Shown here one piece after another: positions 1 to 10,454 of a stretch of DNA of 64,000 nt (positions within the stretch are counted from its first letter, which is position 1; each line of letters starts with the position of its first letter). The position numbers and the translations under genes are program-made. Source of the DNA: Nitrosomonas nitrosa (lineage in GTDB: Bacteria; Pseudomonadota; Gammaproteobacteria; Burkholderiales; Nitrosomonadaceae); contig NZ_QAOO01000006.1 of the NCBI RefSeq assembly GCF_003051105.1, positions 62,001 to 126,000 of the forward strand. Direction: 5' to 3'. The notes under the pieces are model-generated. The model was given only the letters and a program-made list of their open reading frames with translations, had not been told where the DNA came from and made no database searches.

Positions 1-501
1 GCAGAAATGCCAATTATGTCGCCCGGGTTGCTGAAGAAGTTTCGTGAAAGTATTTTTGAAATTTTTAGTAATGCGGTGCTGCATTCGCGTACTGACTTGG
101 GAATCTTTAGTTGTGGTCAATTTTATCCTGCGCGGCAACGGCTTGATTTCTCAGTAACTGATCTAGGTGTAGGAATGCGCCAAAATATACAAGACCATAC
201 AGGACTGATCCTTTCAGCAGAGGCTGCAATTCAATGGACAACTGAGGGGCGAAACACAACTAAGAATGGTCCGGTACCAGGCGGGTTAGGGCTTAAGTTG
301 CTCAGAGAGTTTATTGATTTGAATGGTGGTTGTATTCAGATTGTGTCGGACGCGGGCTATTGGCGGCGTGAAAATAGAGAAACTATCACTAGGCCATTAA
401 ATTACTCATTTCCCGGCACAGTGGTTACTGTTGAAATCAATACAGCCGATACAAATTCATATAAGCTTGTTTCTGAGCCAGCCACGACAGATATTTTTTG
501 A
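1..501 (+). CDS. GHKL-type ATP-binding protein (5' partial)
   Basis: The frame is open to the left edge, so the N-terminus lies outside the window. The visible 166 codons carry a GHKL ATPase fold: an N-box (EIFSNAVLHS), a G1 box (DLGVGM) and a G2 glycine loop (GGLGLKLL). No receiver or membrane segment is visible. Proteins of this class act as ATP-dependent switches or as kinases of STAS proteins, and a STAS-like gene begins 10 bp downstream. Inferred role: the switch partner of that protein in the locus that ends with the restriction helicase-nuclease. The ATPase fold is clear; the substrate is unknown. Confidence 0.8.
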   Translation, partial: AEMPIMSPGLLKKFRESIFEIFSNAVLHSRTDLGIFSCGQFYPARQRLDFSVTDLGVGMRQNIQDHTGLILSAEAAIQWTTEGRNTTKNGPVPGGLGLKLLREFIDLNGGCIQIVSDAGYWRRENRETITRPLNYSFPGTVVTVEINTADTNSYKLVSEPATTDIF

Positions 502-511
502 GGTAGTTATT

Positions 512-874
512 ATGAAGAAAGAATTAACAATATCTATATTCGAGGTTGTAGGCAGTCCTTTGTGTGTGGCCTCCAGCGATGGGCAGAAAATTTATGATCG
601 CTTATCTGCAGCGTTTAAAGACGGCAGGAGTGCGATCCTCTCATTCCATAATGTTTCAACTCTGACCTCGGCGTTTTTGAATGCTGCTATCGGTCAATTA
701 TACGGTGAGTTTAACGAAGAGCAAATTCGTGCCTTGCTTAAAGTGAAGGATATGGAACCGGACGATCTTGCACTGCTTAAGCGTGTGGTTGAAACAGCCA
801 AGCAATATTTCAAGAATCCACAGAGATTCGATCAAGCAATTCAGGATACACTGGGGGATGAAGGCAATGGTTAG
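512..874 (+). CDS. STAS-like (DUF4325-type) protein
   Basis: A 120-residue protein resembling the small STAS-like DUF4325 family, which usually sits beside GHKL ATPases. The start at 512 is preferred because GAGGT precedes it at 500-504 and it leaves a 10 bp gap after the ATPase gene; an in-frame codon at 431 would overlap that gene by 71 bp. The core has the expected alternation, with the segment RSAILSFHNVSTLTSAFLNA reading like the conserved STAS strand-helix containing the T/S switch residues. It overlaps the PIN gene by 8 bp, which suggests translational coupling. STAS proteins commonly act as anti-anti-sigma or phospho-switch modules; what this one controls is not shown by the sequence. 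Confidence 0.7.
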   Translation: MKKELTISIFEVVGSPLCVASSDGQKIYDRLSAAFKDGRSAILSFHNVSTLTSAFLNAAIGQLYGEFNEEQIRALLKVKDMEPDDLALLKRVVETAKQYFKNPQRFDQAIQDTLGDEGNG

Positions 875-1406
875 TAAGGCTTTGTCGGTAGCCAATTACA
901 ATTTTACACCAGACGATGAGCTATTGCTGGATACGAATATCTGGTTGTTTATCTATGGTCCGCAAAAACCAGAGGATGCGAGAGTGATGATCTATTCGCA
1001 AGCATTCGCAAAAATTCTGGCTGCGCATTGCAAAATTTATATTGATGTACTGATAGTTTCTGAATTCATAAATACCTATGCCCGCATTAAATGGGATGTG
1101 CTGGGTAAACCACACAAGGATTTCAAGAAATTTCGAAAATGCCAGGATTTCAAGCCATTAGCGCGGGATATTGCTGACGATGTAAAGCGTGTACTCAGTC
1201 ACTGCACACGAATCGAAAACAAATTTAATACATTGGATGTCAATGAATTGGTTGCAGAGTATGCTGCAGGAGATGTCGATTTCAACGACCAGATTATTGT
1301 GGCGATGTGCAAGGAATGGAGATTCAAGCTCCTCACTCATGACAGTGATTTTTGTAATCAGGGAATTCCGGTTGTGACAGCAAATCAACGATTACTATCA
1401 TCATGA
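867..1406 (+). CDS. PIN-domain ribonuclease-like protein
   Basis: A 179-residue PIN-domain protein. The acidic residues expected of a PIN active site are present: D in LLDTNIWLF near the N-terminus, E in SEFIN, D in the segment DVDFNDQIIVAM, and D in LTHDSDF near the C-terminus. PIN domains cleave RNA with divalent metal, often as VapC toxins, but no VapB-like antitoxin lies beside it. The STAS-like and ATPase genes sit just upstream and overlap it. The start at 867 is chosen over 858 because GGGGG (853-857) gives workable spacing; a start at 768 would lie deep within the previous gene. Inferred role: the nuclease effector of the ATPase/STAS module. Confidence 0.75.
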   Translation: MVSKALSVANYNFTPDDELLLDTNIWLFIYGPQKPEDARVMIYSQAFAKILAAHCKIYIDVLIVSEFINTYARIKWDVLGKPHKDFKKFRKCQDFKPLARDIADDVKRVLSHCTRIENKFNTLDVNELVAEYAAGDVDFNDQIIVAMCKEWRFKLLTHDSDFCNQGIPVVTANQRLLSS

Positions 1407-1434
1407 GTAATTATTTTATTCGCAACTATTAGGT

Positions 1435-1605
1435 ATGACTGAGATTCAACGACTAGCACAGCAAGCCAGAGAGGTATTGCAGCGTGCAGTTGCCGAGGCA
1501 TTGGACAAGAAGCGGCGTTTGGGGCAATACGCGGTTATTTATCAGAATGGCAAGCTCGTGCGTCTGGAGCCGGAACAAATTGCCGAGCACCTAAGAAAAC
1601 ATTGA
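1435..1605 (+). CDS. small charged protein upstream of the Res gene
   Basis: A 56-residue ORF lying between the PIN gene (29 bp gap) and the helicase-nuclease gene (9 bp gap). It is rich in Q, E, K and R, with a predicted helix over roughly residues 2-28 and a strand-like segment (YAVIYQNGKLVRL) after it. No family was recognised. Its tight position in the run of genes and an open frame ending just before the Res start support it as real. It may be a cofactor or specificity adaptor of the enzyme, but that is a guess. Confidence 0.5.
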   Translation: MTEIQRLAQQAREVLQRAVAEALDKKRRLGQYAVIYQNGKLVRLEPEQIAEHLRKH

Positions 1606-1614
1606 GTACTGAGC

Positions 1615-4293
1615 ATGGCGCTCCACCCTGATTTCCCTGATTCCCCGTATGCCATCCTTGATCCCGCTATCCGCTGGTTTCCGGCGGATGAAGCGTTGCG
1701 TGAAACCAACATGGACAAGCTTATGCCGCCACTGGTGTCGCAGCTGCGGCGCAAGGTGAGGGTGTTTCGTGAGAGCGGCTATGTCGGGACAACCCGTACC
1801 AGTCAGAGCTTGCTCAGATGGTGGTTCCAGGAGCCGCACTTGCAGCCGCAGGTTGAGGGTACCCCGGTCGAGTTTCAATACTTTTTCGCGCAGCGCGAAG
1901 CGTTGGAAACGATCATTTATTTGTATGACGTGGTCGGGGTGAAAGATAAATTTGATCTGATGCGCTTCGACAGCAGCGGTTCGGTGTCAGCCAGTCTGTT
2001 CGATGAAAGCTGGCGGCGTTTTGTGGTGAAAATGGCAACCGGCAGCGGCAAGACCAAGGTAATGAGCCTGGCATTGGCATGGAGCTTCTTTCACAAGTTG
2101 TATGAAGCGGATTCCGCGCTTGCCCGTAATTTTCTGGTGATCGCGCCCAATATCATCGTGCTGGATCGCATTTATAAGGATTTTCAGGGACTGCGTATTT
2201 TCTTTGACGATCCGGTGATACCCGATAACGGTTTCGACGGCCAAAACTGGCGGGATGATTTTCAGCTTACCCTGCATCTGCAGGACGAGGTGCGCGTGAC
2301 GCACCGCTCCGGCAATATCTTTCTGACCAATATCCATCGCGTGTATGCCGGCGAGGATATCCCGCCTTCGCCGGATGATGACAATACCATGGATTATTTT
2401 CTGGGCAAGCGCCCTACCGGTACTACCACGGATTCAAAGGTGGATCTGGGCATGATCGTGCGCGACATTGATGAGCTGATGATACTCAACGACGAGGCGC
2501 ACCATATTCATGATGCGAGACTTGCCTGGTTCCAGTCAATTCAGGATATTCATCACCGGTTGTTACAAAAGGGTGGTTCCCTGAGCTTGCAACTGGATGT
2601 GACAGCCACGCCCAAGCACAATAACGGCGCGATTTTTGTGCAGACAGTAGCGGATTATCCATTGGTGGAAGCGATCTGGCAGAACGTGGTCAAGCATCCG
2701 GTGCTGCCGGATGCAGCCAGCCGTGCCAAGCTTTGCGAGCGGCAAAGTTCCAAGTACACCGAAAAATATGCTGACTATATCGACCTGGGGGTGATCGAAT
2801 GGCGCAAAGCCTACGACGAACACCAAAAACTGGGCAAAAAAGCCATTTTGTTCGTGATGACGGATGACACCAAAAACTGTGATGACGTGGCAGCCTATCT
2901 GGAAGGCCGTTATCCGGAGTTGAAGGGGGCCGTTTTGGTGATTCATACCAAGAACAATGGCGAGATTTCCGAAGCAGCGACCGGCAAGGCTAAAGAAGAA
3001 TTGGAGCGGCTACGCAAGCAAGCCAATGAAATCGATACCCTGGCAAGCCCCTACAAGGTAATCGTATCGGTGCTGATGCTCAAGGAAGGCTGGGATGTGC
3101 GCAATGTGACGACCATCGTAGGCTTGCGCGCCTATTCAGCCAAAAGCAATATTTTACCCGAGCAGACGTTAGGCCGTGGCTTGCGCAAGATGTATCCCGG
3201 CGGCGTGGAGGAATATGTCAGCGTGATCGGCACCGATGCTTTCATGGAATTTGTCGAATCCATCCAGGCCGAGGGGGTGGTGCTGGAGCGAAAGGCAATG
3301 GGTGCGGGCACCCAACCCAAGACACCGTTGGTTATAGAGATTGATTATGCAAACAAGCAAAAAAATATCGATACCTTGGATATTGAAATTCCGGTACTGA
3401 GTCCGCGTATCTATCGTGAATACAAGCATCTCAGCGACTTGGACATACGTACGATGACTTTCCAACCAGTGGTCTACCAGCAATTCAGCGAGGAAGAGCA
3501 ACGAGAGATCGTTTTCAAAGACATTACGACTGGTGAAATCACGCATACCACAATACTGGATAGTGCTGGTATGGCGGATTACCGTAGCGTGATCGGCTAT
3601 TTCACTCAGGCGGTGATGAAAGAATTGCGGCTGATCAGCGGCTATGACGCGTTATACGGCAAAATCAAAGCGTTTGTCCGGGAGGCGCTTTTTGCCCAGA
3701 TGGTCGATCTCGAATCGCCCAATACCTTGCGTAATTTATCGGAACTGGCTGCGACCAAAACCGTTATCGAGGTTTTCAAGAAGGCGATTAACGCATTGAC
3801 CGTCCAAACCAAGGGGGACGCGGAAATACGCGACACCATCAAATTGCGGCAAACACGCCCATTTATCGTGAAAGACCAGGGCTATCTGATGCCCAAGAAA
3901 AGCGTGTTCAATCGGGTAATCGGCGATAGCCATTTCGAGCTGGAATTTGCTAGCTTTCTGGAGAGCTGCAACGATGTCGTGTCTTTTGCAAAAAACTATC
4001 TGGCAGTCCATTTCAAGCTGGACTACGTGAACGTAGGAGGAGATATCGCTCATTATTACCCGGATTTTTTAGTGAAGTTATCCGATAGCCGTATTGTCGT
4101 AGTGGAGACCAAAGGGCAGGAAGATTTGGATGTGCCCTTGAAAATGCGGCGATTGCGTCAGTGGTGCGAAGATATCAATACGATCCAGGCTGACATAAAC
4201 TATGATTTTGTTTATGTGGATGAAGTGGGATTCAAGCAATACGCACCCAAGACTTTTGGAGATTTGTTCGCTGGCTTTCGCGAGTATAAATAG
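1615..4293 (+). CDS. type III Res-like helicase/endonuclease (BPTD_3080-like)
   Basis: An 892-residue SF2 helicase fused to a nuclease. In order: Walker A (ATGSGKT, about 140-147), a DEAH box (NDEAHHIHD, about 292), motif III (DVTATPK), motifs V-VI (LKEGWDVRN and EQTLGRGLRK, about 490-525) and a C-terminal PD-(D/E)xK nuclease with YPDFLV near 812 and VVVETKG near 829. This is the architecture of type III restriction Res subunits and of the BPTD_3080 restriction endonuclease family. Such enzymes translocate on or loop DNA and cut unmodified DNA. No methyltransferase partner is visible; it may lie left of the window. The genes before it could be regulatory or a second effector arm. Confidence 0.85.
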   Translation: MALHPDFPDSPYAILDPAIRWFPADEALRETNMDKLMPPLVSQLRRKVRVFRESGYVGTTRTSQSLLRWWFQEPHLQPQVEGTPVEFQYFFAQREALETIIYLYDVVGVKDKFDLMRFDSSGSVSASLFDESWRRFVVKMATGSGKTKVMSLALAWSFFHKLYEADSALARNFLVIAPNIIVLDRIYKDFQGLRIFFDDPVIPDNGFDGQNWRDDFQLTLHLQDEVRVTHRSGNIFLTNIHRVYAGEDIPPSPDDDNTMDYFLGKRPTGTTTDSKVDLGMIVRDIDELMILNDEAHHIHDARLAWFQSIQDIHHRLLQKGGSLSLQLDVTATPKHNNGAIFVQTVADYPLVEAIWQNVVKHPVLPDAASRAKLCERQSSKYTEKYADYIDLGVIEWRKAYDEHQKLGKKAILFVMTDDTKNCDDVAAYLEGRYPELKGAVLVIHTKNNGEISEAATGKAKEELERLRKQANEIDTLASPYKVIVSVLMLKEGWDVRNVTTIVGLRAYSAKSNILPEQTLGRGLRKMYPGGVEEYVSVIGTDAFMEFVESIQAEGVVLERKAMGAGTQPKTPLVIEIDYANKQKNIDTLDIEIPVLSPRIYREYKHLSDLDIRTMTFQPVVYQQFSEEEQREIVFKDITTGEITHTTILDSAGMADYRSVIGYFTQAVMKELRLISGYDALYGKIKAFVREALFAQMVDLESPNTLRNLSELAATKTVIEVFKKAINALTVQTKGDAEIRDTIKLRQTRPFIVKDQGYLMPKKSVFNRVIGDSHFELEFASFLESCNDVVSFAKNYLAVHFKLDYVNVGGDIAHYYPDFLVKLSDSRIVVVETKGQEDLDVPLKMRRLRQWCEDINTIQADINYDFVYVDEVGFKQYAPKTFGDLFAGFREYK

Positions 4294-4638
4294 ATATCGC
4301 AGTGATGGGTTCCAGCAATAAAGTGATAGGGAACAAGCCGTTTCGGAGCTGAATGCTTGGTTGGATGACAAGTGATTTAGCCTTTTCTCCTCACAACTTT
4401 CAGCAGAAATATCTTGATCGTTCAAAAATCCAGATTAAATCTTTTGACGGATTCTTATCATCGCCTATTAGGTAGAATTTTAGTAAAACAATAAAAATCA
4501 GTTGAGAGCGTTTCTATATCTTGCTTTCAGCGAGATAATGGCCGCTGAAGAACAGTTAATATTCTTAGTATGAAACCGTTTGCGCTATACTTGACGATCA
4601 TTTCAAATCACGTTATCCCAAGTAGATTAAAGAAAAAT
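4294..4638. other. intergenic, no recognised feature
   Basis: No RNA gene, repeat or strong terminator was recognised. The stretch is AT-rich toward the ankyrin gene and probably holds its promoter; TAAAGTATAAT-like hexamers were not convincing. Confidence 0.4.
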
Positions 4639-5592
4639 ATGAAAATTTCGTATAGTTTCCGGTTCAAGCGATTCGTATTCATGATGGTTTCTATGTTGTT
4701 GCTGACGTTGGCAACAGTGAGTTTTGCCAGTAATGAAGCAGATTATCTCAAGGCTGCCCTCAAAGGAGATGTTGCGACCATCGAGAAGCTGCTTGCTGAA
4801 GGCATCAATATCGATTTGCAAAATCCTGATGGTTTTACCGCGCTTGCGGCAGCTTCGCAGAACGGTCATGCTGCAATTGTAAACTTGCTACTGGAAAAAA
4901 ATGCAGCGCTTGATTTGCAGAATACGCAAGGCGTGACGGCATTGATGCTGGCGACTAAGAACGATCATAGCGCGATTGTCGATGCTTTATTGGCAAAAGG
5001 TGCCAACCCGGATTTGCAAAGCAAGAATGGTTTGACGCCATTGATGGTCGCATCTGCCATGGGTCATCAGGCGATCGCCGATGCTTTGTTGGCAAAAGGT
5101 GCCAATCCGGATTTACGCGATGAAAATCAAACGACAGCGCTCCATTTGGCTGCGCAGAATGGTCATCAGGATATTGTGAAAGCGCTGCTGGCGAAAGGCG
5201 CCAAACCTGACTTGCAAGATGCAAACGGTGCATCTGCGCTGATTCTGGCCGCTCTGTCCGGGCAGCAAGCGATCGCCGAAACCTTGCTGGATAAGGGAGC
5301 GCAACCGAATCTGAAAGCGACCAATGATTTTACCGCGCTGATTTTGGCTGCGCAGAACGGCCAGCTTCCCGTCGTTGAGACCTTGCTGACACGAGGGGCC
5401 AATATCGACCAACAAAATCAGGATGGCATTACCGCATTGATGTGGGCTGCATTGCATGAGCATGCGGATATCGTCAAGTTGTTGCTGGCAAAAGGTGCAG
5501 ACCCGACCATCAAGACTGCCAGTGGAAAAACTGCATTGGATATTGCTAAAGATCCGGCCATTATTGAGCTGCTTGAATCGGCCAATAAATAA
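4639..5592 (+). CDS. exported ankyrin-repeat protein
   Basis: A 317-residue protein with a Sec signal peptide (a basic start, then a hydrophobic run FMMVSMLLLTLATVSFA) and about eight to nine 33-residue ankyrin repeats filling the rest, each with the GxTALxxAxxxGHxxIVxxLLxxGA pattern. The start at 4639 puts the signal peptide at the N-terminus; an in-frame ATG at 4570 would add 23 unlike residues. Ankyrin repeats are protein-binding scaffolds, so a periplasmic binding role is likely, but the partner is unknown. The repeats are close to each other at DNA level in places (for example the GATGCTTT..TTGGCAAAAGGTGCCAA units near 4981 and 5080), which suggests recent repeat duplication. Confidence 0.8.
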   Translation: MKISYSFRFKRFVFMMVSMLLLTLATVSFASNEADYLKAALKGDVATIEKLLAEGINIDLQNPDGFTALAAASQNGHAAIVNLLLEKNAALDLQNTQGVTALMLATKNDHSAIVDALLAKGANPDLQSKNGLTPLMVASAMGHQAIADALLAKGANPDLRDENQTTALHLAAQNGHQDIVKALLAKGAKPDLQDANGASALILAALSGQQAIAETLLDKGAQPNLKATNDFTALILAAQNGQLPVVETLLTRGANIDQQNQDGITALMWAALHEHADIVKLLLAKGADPTIKTASGKTALDIAKDPAIIELLESANK

Positions 5593-5802
5593 ACAGTTCT
5601 TTTTGAATCAGCAAGTTTCAGGCTAGCAAGCGGCGCTTTGCACATTTTGGCTGAATCCTGGCAGTTTGCATTATGGCCTGAAACCTTGCTTTTATAGCTG
5701 TTTCATTGTTCTGTTGAACCACAAGTCACGACGAAAGCGTGCCTGAGAATTTCTATATAATTTCCATAACAACACACTGGTTTTTGTTTTCCTGGTATTT
5801 AA

Positions 5803-8142
5803 ATGGGTGCTATCAATAAACCAATGGCGAGGAAAGCCAACAATAATCCTCTGCCACCAAGAATTGCTAAATTACTACGAGAATCGGGTTGTTTGGTATT
5901 GGGCGGTATCGCTCTGTATCTGATATTGATTTTTATTAGTTTCGATCGCGCCGATCCAGGGTGGTCGCATAGCGGTCATGTCGACCACATCAAAAATGCC
6001 GGTGGGCAGGCTGGCGCTTGGCTGGCCGATCTACTGCTTTATTTATTCGGTGCTTCCGCATGGTGGTGGGTCGTTTTTTTTCTTTCAGCGGTGTTGTGGA
6101 GTTACCGGCGTATCGATATAGTCAGCATATTCGATCCGCGTGCGCTGCTCATATCATTAACCGGTTTTATGATTCTGCTTGCAGCCAGCAGCGGGCTCGA
6201 GTCGCTTCGTTTCAATTCCATCAATATATCGCTACCCCTGGTGCCGGGTGGGATGCTGGGGGAGACGCTGAGTAGAAATCTTTCGATGCTACTCGGGTTT
6301 AGTGGTGCGTCGCTTGGATTGGTGATTTTGATGGCGATAGGCTTTAGCCTGTTTTCGGGGCTATCTTGGGTGCGTATTTCTGAAAAAATCGGCGAGACGA
6401 TCGAGGAAGCTTGTTTTTCCCTCTGGAATCGCTTATTGGCTTTGCGGGATCGGCGAATAGATATGAGCATGATCTCGTCGCTGAAATTGAACAGGGATCA
6501 TAAAGAAGATCGCGATCTTGTCGAGAGCGGTGACAATAAGTCCAGCGAGCCTTATGCGCCATTACGAATCGAGCTGCCTGATCCCGTTGTTCAGAAACCT
6601 GCGCGCATCGTCAAAGAGAGGCGCACCAGTTTGTTTGCCGATGCGTCACCCGATACGCTCTTGCCGCCACTCGATTTGCTGGATGAACCTCAAAAGGATG
6701 TCGAGCTGCTGTCCAATGATACCTTGGAACTCACTTCTCGTCTGATCGAACGCCGATTAAAGGAATTCGGTATTGAAGTCAAAGTTGTTTCCGCCCATCC
6801 GGGGCCGGTTATCACGCGCTATGAGATAGAACCGGCAGTCGGGGTGAAGGGTAACCAGATCATCAACTTGGTGAAAGATTTGGCGCGCGCGCTTTCTGTT
6901 GCGAGCATTCGCGTAGTGGAGACAATACCTGGCAAAACCACGATGGGGCTGGAAATCCCCAATCCCAAACGTCAGGTGGTGCGCTTGCACGAGATTCTGG
7001 GCTCTCAACCTTATGCCGACATGTCGTCACCGTTAACCATTGCGCTCGGCAAGGATATCAGCGGTCGTCCGATCGTTTCCGATCTTGCGAAAATGCCGCA
7101 TGCATTGGTGGCTGGAACGACGGGTTCCGGTAAGTCAGTTGCGATCAATGCGGTCATCTTGAGTTTGGTGTATAAAGCGACGCCCGAGCAAGTCCGGTTG
7201 ATTCTGATCGACCCTAAAATGCTGGAACTTTCGGTCTATGAAGGAATTCCCCATTTATTGACGCCGGTTGTGACGGATATGCGCGAAGCGGCTAGCGCGC
7301 TCAATTGGTGTGTGGCTGAAATGGAAAGGCGCTATAAGCTGATGTCTGTGCTGGGCGTGCGCAATCTTGCCGGCTATAACCAGAAAGTCCGTGAAGCCAT
7401 CAAAAATGAGGAAGCGTTGACCAATCCGCTGAGTTTGATGCCAGATGGGCCTGCACAGTTGGAGGAGATGCCCTTGATCGTCGTGGTGATCGATGAACTG
7501 GCCGATCTGATGATGATCGTAGGGAAAAAAGTCGAGAAATTGATCGCACGGCTTGCCCAAAAAGCGCGTGCAGCAGGAATTCATTTGTTGCTTGCAACCC
7601 AGCGGCCATCGGTGGATGTCATTACGGGGTTGATTAAAGCCAACATTCCAACTCGTATTGCCTTCCAGGTTTCCAGTAAAATCGATTCGCGCACCATATT
7701 AGATCAGATGGGTGCTGAAGCTTTACTCGGTCAGGGGGATATGCTGTATTTGCCGCCGGGAAGCGGTTACCCTCAACGTGTCCATGGTGCCTTTGTCGCT
7801 GACCATGAAGTGCACAAGGTGGTCGAATATCTTAAGGAGCATGGTGAGCCGCGCTATGTGGAGGAAGTGCTCAGGGCAAGCGAAGAAGAAAGTGAATTTA
7901 CCGGAGAGAATGGCGAAAGCAGTCGTCCGGCGGGTGGCGAGACCGATCCGCTGTATGATGAAGCTGTGGCTATTGTGGCGAAAACGCGGCGCGCTTCGAT
8001 TTCACTGGTGCAGCGGCAGTTACGAATTGGCTACAATCGCGCTGCGCGCTTGATCGAAGAAATGGAGCGGGCTGGGCTCGTTTCTGCCATGCAGAGCAAT
8101 GGTAACCGGGAGGTGTTGGTGCCAAACCGTGGGGATGATTAA
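5803..8142 (+). CDS. ftsK: DNA translocase FtsK
   Basis: A 779-residue FtsK/SpoIIIE translocase. The N-terminus has four membrane segments (about residues 26-185), followed by a charged linker (about 215-290), the alpha/beta motor with Walker A (GTTGSGKS, near 438-446) and Walker B ([11 protein letters not shown], near 563), and a C-terminal winged-helix gamma domain (from about 705) that reads KOPS sites. FtsK anchors at the septum and pumps chromosome ends toward dif for dimer resolution. The length matches the short-linker form common in Betaproteobacteria. An in-frame ATG at 5824 is an alternative start. It stands alone, with 221 bp before lolA. Confidence 0.95.
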   Translation: MGAINKPMARKANNNPLPPRIAKLLRESGCLVLGGIALYLILIFISFDRADPGWSHSGHVDHIKNAGGQAGAWLADLLLYLFGASAWWWVVFFLSAVLWSYRRIDIVSIFDPRALLISLTGFMILLAASSGLESLRFNSINISLPLVPGGMLGETLSRNLSMLLGFSGASLGLVILMAIGFSLFSGLSWVRISEKIGETIEEACFSLWNRLLALRDRRIDMSMISSLKLNRDHKEDRDLVESGDNKSSEPYAPLRIELPDPVVQKPARIVKERRTSLFADASPDTLLPPLDLLDEPQKDVELLSNDTLELTSRLIERRLKEFGIEVKVVSAHPGPVITRYEIEPAVGVKGNQIINLVKDLARALSVASIRVVETIPGKTTMGLEIPNPKRQVVRLHEILGSQPYADMSSPLTIALGKDISGRPIVSDLAKMPHALVAGTTGSGKSVAINAVILSLVYKATPEQVRLILIDPKMLELSVYEGIPHLLTPVVTDMREAASALNWCVAEMERRYKLMSVLGVRNLAGYNQKVREAIKNEEALTNPLSLMPDGPAQLEEMPLIVVVIDELADLMMIVGKKVEKLIARLAQKARAAGIHLLLATQRPSVDVITGLIKANIPTRIAFQVSSKIDSRTILDQMGAEALLGQGDMLYLPPGSGYPQRVHGAFVADHEVHKVVEYLKEHGEPRYVEEVLRASEEESEFTGENGESSRPAGGETDPLYDEAVAIVAKTRRASISLVQRQLRIGYNRAARLIEEMERAGLVSAMQSNGNREVLVPNRGDD

Positions 8143-8363
8143 GCTAGTGTTCATGCACCCACGAATTTGCGCTATGCGGTGTACTGAAACGAAGATATCG
8201 CTATGATTATGGATCGTTTATTGCTTCAGATTGCTTTGCCCGTTCGCGCATCATCCGTTCGTCTGAGTAATCAGCGCATGATATATAGTGACCAAGTTGA
8301 ATGGATAACGAAAACGTGCTCAACCATGCCGGCTCCATTCAGATATTATTTTTGAGGAGCAGC

Positions 8364-8978
8364 ATGAGTCGATTTATTCTGATTTTGTTATTTTTTCTAT
8401 TTTCCCAGCTGACCTACGCTTCAGCGATCGATAGCCTACGCAGCTTCGTGCAGCAAGCCCACACGTTTAAAGCGGTGTTTTCTCAGACTTTGCTCGATAA
8501 AAACTTACAAGTCATGCAAGAAGCGAGCGGTACCATGATGTTCGAGCGTCCTGGAAAATTCCGCTGGGTCTATGAAAAACCCTACCAGCAGTTGATTGTG
8601 GGGGACGGTAGCCGGGTATGGTTCTACGATCAGGATCTCAATCAAGTGACGGTGCGCCAATTGGATCTCGCAATTGGGAGCAGTCCCGCGGCGTTACTTG
8701 CGGGCAGCAGCACCATCGAGCGGGATTTCGAACTAACCGATATCGATGTGCAAGATGACATGGAATGGCTGGAAGCCACGCCAAGAGCCAAAGAAAGCAC
8801 TTTCGAGCTGATACGGATGGGTTTCTCCAAGGCGGGCGAATTACGTGAAATGGTATTGCGTGACAACTTTGGGCAATTTACTTTGCTGGTATTTACCGAT
8901 CTTGATGCTAACCTCGATCTTTCACCCGACTTGTTCCAGTTCACCCCGCCAGAAGGGGCGGATGTGATCAGTGACTGA
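8364..8978 (+). CDS. lolA: outer-membrane lipoprotein carrier LolA
   Basis: A 204-residue periplasmic carrier that takes lipoproteins from LolCDE to LolB. It has a Sec signal peptide ([18 protein letters not shown]) and the LolA fold, with the typical segment [20 protein letters not shown]. The start at 8364 has a good ribosome site (GAGGAG at 8354-8359); an in-frame codon at 8301 would precede the signal peptide with 21 unlikely residues. It overlaps rarA by 8 bp, the common lolA-rarA arrangement in this group, so the two are cotranscribed. Confidence 0.93.
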   Translation: MSRFILILLFFLFSQLTYASAIDSLRSFVQQAHTFKAVFSQTLLDKNLQVMQEASGTMMFERPGKFRWVYEKPYQQLIVGDGSRVWFYDQDLNQVTVRQLDLAIGSSPAALLAGSSTIERDFELTDIDVQDDMEWLEATPRAKESTFELIRMGFSKAGELREMVLRDNFGQFTLLVFTDLDANLDLSPDLFQFTPPEGADVISD

Positions 8979-10299
8979 TTTATTTGCGCAACCGAAGCCG
9001 GCGGCTCCGTTAGCGGAACGCTTGCGTCCCCGCTCATTGGATGAGGTCATTGGACAGGCGCATTTATTAGGTACCGGCAAACCCTTGCGCGTTGCCTTCG
9101 AATCCGGCAAACCGCATTCGATGATTTTATGGGGTCCGCCAGGCAGCGGAAAAACGACACTGGCGCGTTTGATGGCACGAATATTCGATGCTGAGTTTAT
9201 CGCCTTATCAGCGGTGCTGTCCGGCGTGAAAGATATTCGTGAGGCGATCGAACGAGCACAACATGTCTTGCAGCAATCTGGCCGGCATACCATTTTATTC
9301 GTTGATGAAGTACACCGTTTCAACAAGGCGCAGCAGGATGCTTTTCTACCTTATGTCGAACAGGGGTTGATTACGTTTATCGGCGCCACGACGGAAAATC
9401 CATCGTTCGAAGTCAATCGTGCGCTCTTGTCACGTTCTCAAGTTTATACGCTGAAGGCATTGGCGGAAGAAGACCTGCTGCGTTTGTTCGAACGCGCTTG
9501 CCAGTCCGAATTGCAGAAATTGCATTTTGCTGCGGAAGCCAAGACTTTGCTGATTACCTTCGCTGATGGTGACGCGCGGCGCTTGCTCAATCTACTCGAG
9601 CAAACGAGTATTGCCGCCGAGACTGAAAAGGTAACCGAGATCGATAGCGCTTATTTGCGTAATGTTTTATCGCGTGGCTTGCGAGGCTTCGATAAAGGGG
9701 GCGATACCTTTTATGATCAAATTTCTGCGTTGCATAAAGCTATTCGAGGATCATCCCCGGATGCCGCGCTTTACTGGATGTGCCGCATGCTGGATGGCGG
9801 AGCCGATCCGCTTTATATCGGTCGGAGATTGGTTCGCGCTGCGGCAGAAGATATCGGCCTTGCTGATCCACGCGCTTTGTCCATGACGCTGGACGCCTGC
9901 AGTACCTATGAACGCTTGGGAAGCCCGGAAGGGGAACTGGCATTAGCGCAGGCAACACTCTACCTGGCCTGTGCACCGAAAAGCAATGCGGCCTATCTTG
10001 CCTATAAAAAAGCGCGTGCATTTGTCGAGCACGATCAATCACGCGGTGTGCCGATACATTTGCGCAATGCACCGACCAAGCTCATGAAAGATATGGGTTT
10101 TGGGAAAAATTATCGTTATGCGCATGATGAGTCGGGCGCCTACGCTGCTGGGGAAAATTACTTCCCAGATGGCATGCCGCCGGTGGATTTTTATCAACCC
10201 ACTTCCTACGGGTTGGAAGCAAAAATAGCAGAAAAGCTAGCGCATTTGAAAAAGCTGGATGAGCAAGCTAAAAAATTACAACCGAAGAATGGAGAATGA
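8971..10299 (+). CDS. rarA: replication-associated AAA ATPase RarA (MgsA)
   Basis: A 442-residue clamp-loader-like AAA+ ATPase that acts at stalled forks. Walker A is GPPGSGKT at residues 55-62, Walker B is LFVDEVHRF near 108, and the sensor 1 segment [14 protein letters not shown] follows near 135. The C-terminal tetramerisation domain (from about 250) is complete. The start is GTG at 8971, overlapping the end of lolA in the form GTGACTGA, which supports translational coupling. Length is normal for the family. Confidence 0.95.
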   Translation: MTDLFAQPKPAAPLAERLRPRSLDEVIGQAHLLGTGKPLRVAFESGKPHSMILWGPPGSGKTTLARLMARIFDAEFIALSAVLSGVKDIREAIERAQHVLQQSGRHTILFVDEVHRFNKAQQDAFLPYVEQGLITFIGATTENPSFEVNRALLSRSQVYTLKALAEEDLLRLFERACQSELQKLHFAAEAKTLLITFADGDARRLLNLLEQTSIAAETEKVTEIDSAYLRNVLSRGLRGFDKGGDTFYDQISALHKAIRGSSPDAALYWMCRMLDGGADPLYIGRRLVRAAAEDIGLADPRALSMTLDACSTYERLGSPEGELALAQATLYLACAPKSNAAYLAYKKARAFVEHDQSRGVPIHLRNAPTKLMKDMGFGKNYRYAHDESGAYAAGENYFPDGMPPVDFYQPTSYGLEAKIAEKLAHLKKLDEQAKKLQPKNGE

Positions 10300-10361
10300 G
10301 TACTACAGAAAGGGTAAGCCAAATCTGACTTGCTCGTGACGATTATTTCACTGCATAAAAA

Positions 10362-10397
10362 AACACTGCAAGATCATTTGGCATGGCTTGCAGTGTT
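10362..10397 (-). terminator. rho-independent terminator of the PEP-CTERM gene
   Basis: An 11 bp perfect stem (AACACTGCAAG at 10362-10372 with CTTGCAGTGTT at 10387-10397) is followed on the minus strand by a run of seven T (10355-10361). It fits termination of the minus-strand gene ending at 10455, and may stop rarA readthrough too. Confidence 0.8.
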
Positions 10398-10399
10398 GG

Positions 10400-10428
10400 A
10401 ACTAGATTCCTTATAGAGGAATCTAGTT
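10400..10428. terminator. second hairpin of a bidirectional terminator
   Basis: A 12 bp perfect stem (AACTAGATTCCT with AGGAATCTAGTT) and a 5-base loop, lying between the ends of converging genes. There is no T-run directly beside it on either strand, so it is probably an auxiliary hairpin. Confidence 0.5.
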
Positions 10429-10454
10429 TAAATTAATCGACAAATTAGTAACTT

